NCBI GenBank assembly: GCA_033085395.1
Contig: JANQBS010000395.1
Location: 1 to 28,789, forward strand
Source: Xanthoparmelia taractica
Lineage: Eukaryota > Ascomycota > Lecanoromycetes > Lecanorales > Parmeliaceae
Reading direction: 5' to 3'
Length of the DNA stretch: 28,789 nt
In this document: positions 28,663 to 28,789 of the stretch, in pieces
Position numbering within the stretch: the first letter of the stretch is position 1
Layout: each line of letters begins with the position of its first letter
Made by a program: the position numbers and the translations under genes
The notes under the pieces: generated by a model
Database searches by the model: none
The model's input: only the letters and a program-made list of their open reading frames with translations
What the model was told of the DNA's origin: nothing

Positions 28663-28789
28663 TGTCACGGTTTTGGCATCCGTTCTCCGAATGCCAAGCC
28701 CGATGTGAATCGATGTTGCTCCGGAGAAGAGTTTTCAGAGCATTCGTAGCATATTTGAACAATGGAAGCAGTCAATCCCACTACACGTC
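28663..28789 (+). mobile_element. Possible LTR of another element inserted in the copia relic
   Basis: The copia RNase H frame stops abruptly at 28,663, where unmutated, GC-normal sequence starts with TGTCACGG, a typical LTR-style TG border. An inverted repeat (TTGGCAT ... ATGCCAA, about 28,673-28,697) follows. It shares TGTCACGG and TCCGGAGAAG with 22664-22740. The window ends before any 3' border, so the class is unknown. Confidence 0.5.

Overview
The window looks like a piece of a filamentous ascomycete (Pezizomycotina) nuclear genome. The genes carry short introns (56-97 bp), with one GC-AG intron and otherwise GT-AG borders, many with CTRAY-like branch sites. The proteins include fungus-typical families: a Zn2Cys6 regulator with a DUF3425-like C-terminus, a fungal-specific transcription factor domain, DUF3292 and an F-box/LRR-type protein. 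The surrounding DNA shows strong repeat-induced point mutation (RIP). No tRNA, rRNA, CRISPR or bacterial feature was seen.

Layout. (1) About 1-13,100 is an AT-rich block of transposon relics in which CpA/TpG is almost gone while CpG persists, the classic RIP signature. It holds a plus-strand Ty3/Gypsy integrase plus chromodomain relic (about 199-1640), a 684-bp miniature LTR element (TRIM-like, 2692-3375, 5-bp target duplication AATTC), two complete and one partial copy of a ~270-bp MITE with TA target sites, and a structurally complete but RIP-killed 7.2-kb Ty3/Gypsy element on the minus strand (5534-12746, target duplication CTTTT). (2) About 13,100-26,290 is a normal-composition gene island. 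(3) About 26,290-27,550 is AT-rich again. (4) At 27,551 a MITE end is interrupted by a minus-strand Ty1/copia element, which appears to be broken in turn by another LTR-like sequence at 28,663.

Gene island. A five-exon Zn2Cys6/DUF3425 regulator (minus, 13740-15170) lies head to head with a decayed fungal transcription factor lacking any zinc cluster (plus, 15794-17614). Next come a stretch of weak or broken ORFs, an intact six-exon DUF3292 membrane protein gene (minus, 18671-20941), an F-box gene (minus, 21539-22624) whose C-terminal tail (21268-21538) is out of frame at two single-base positions, a small doubtful ORF (minus, 22968-23312) and an intact secreted alpha/beta-hydrolase gene (plus, 24402-25683).

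I see no convincing new multi-gene system. The regulator pair and the secreted hydrolase do not form an obvious pathway, since no biosynthetic enzymes lie between them. The points most worth a second look are the miniature elements that escaped or only partly suffered RIP, the nested insertions, and the divergent pair of one intact and one dying regulator. All family names come from motif recognition by eye, without database searches.
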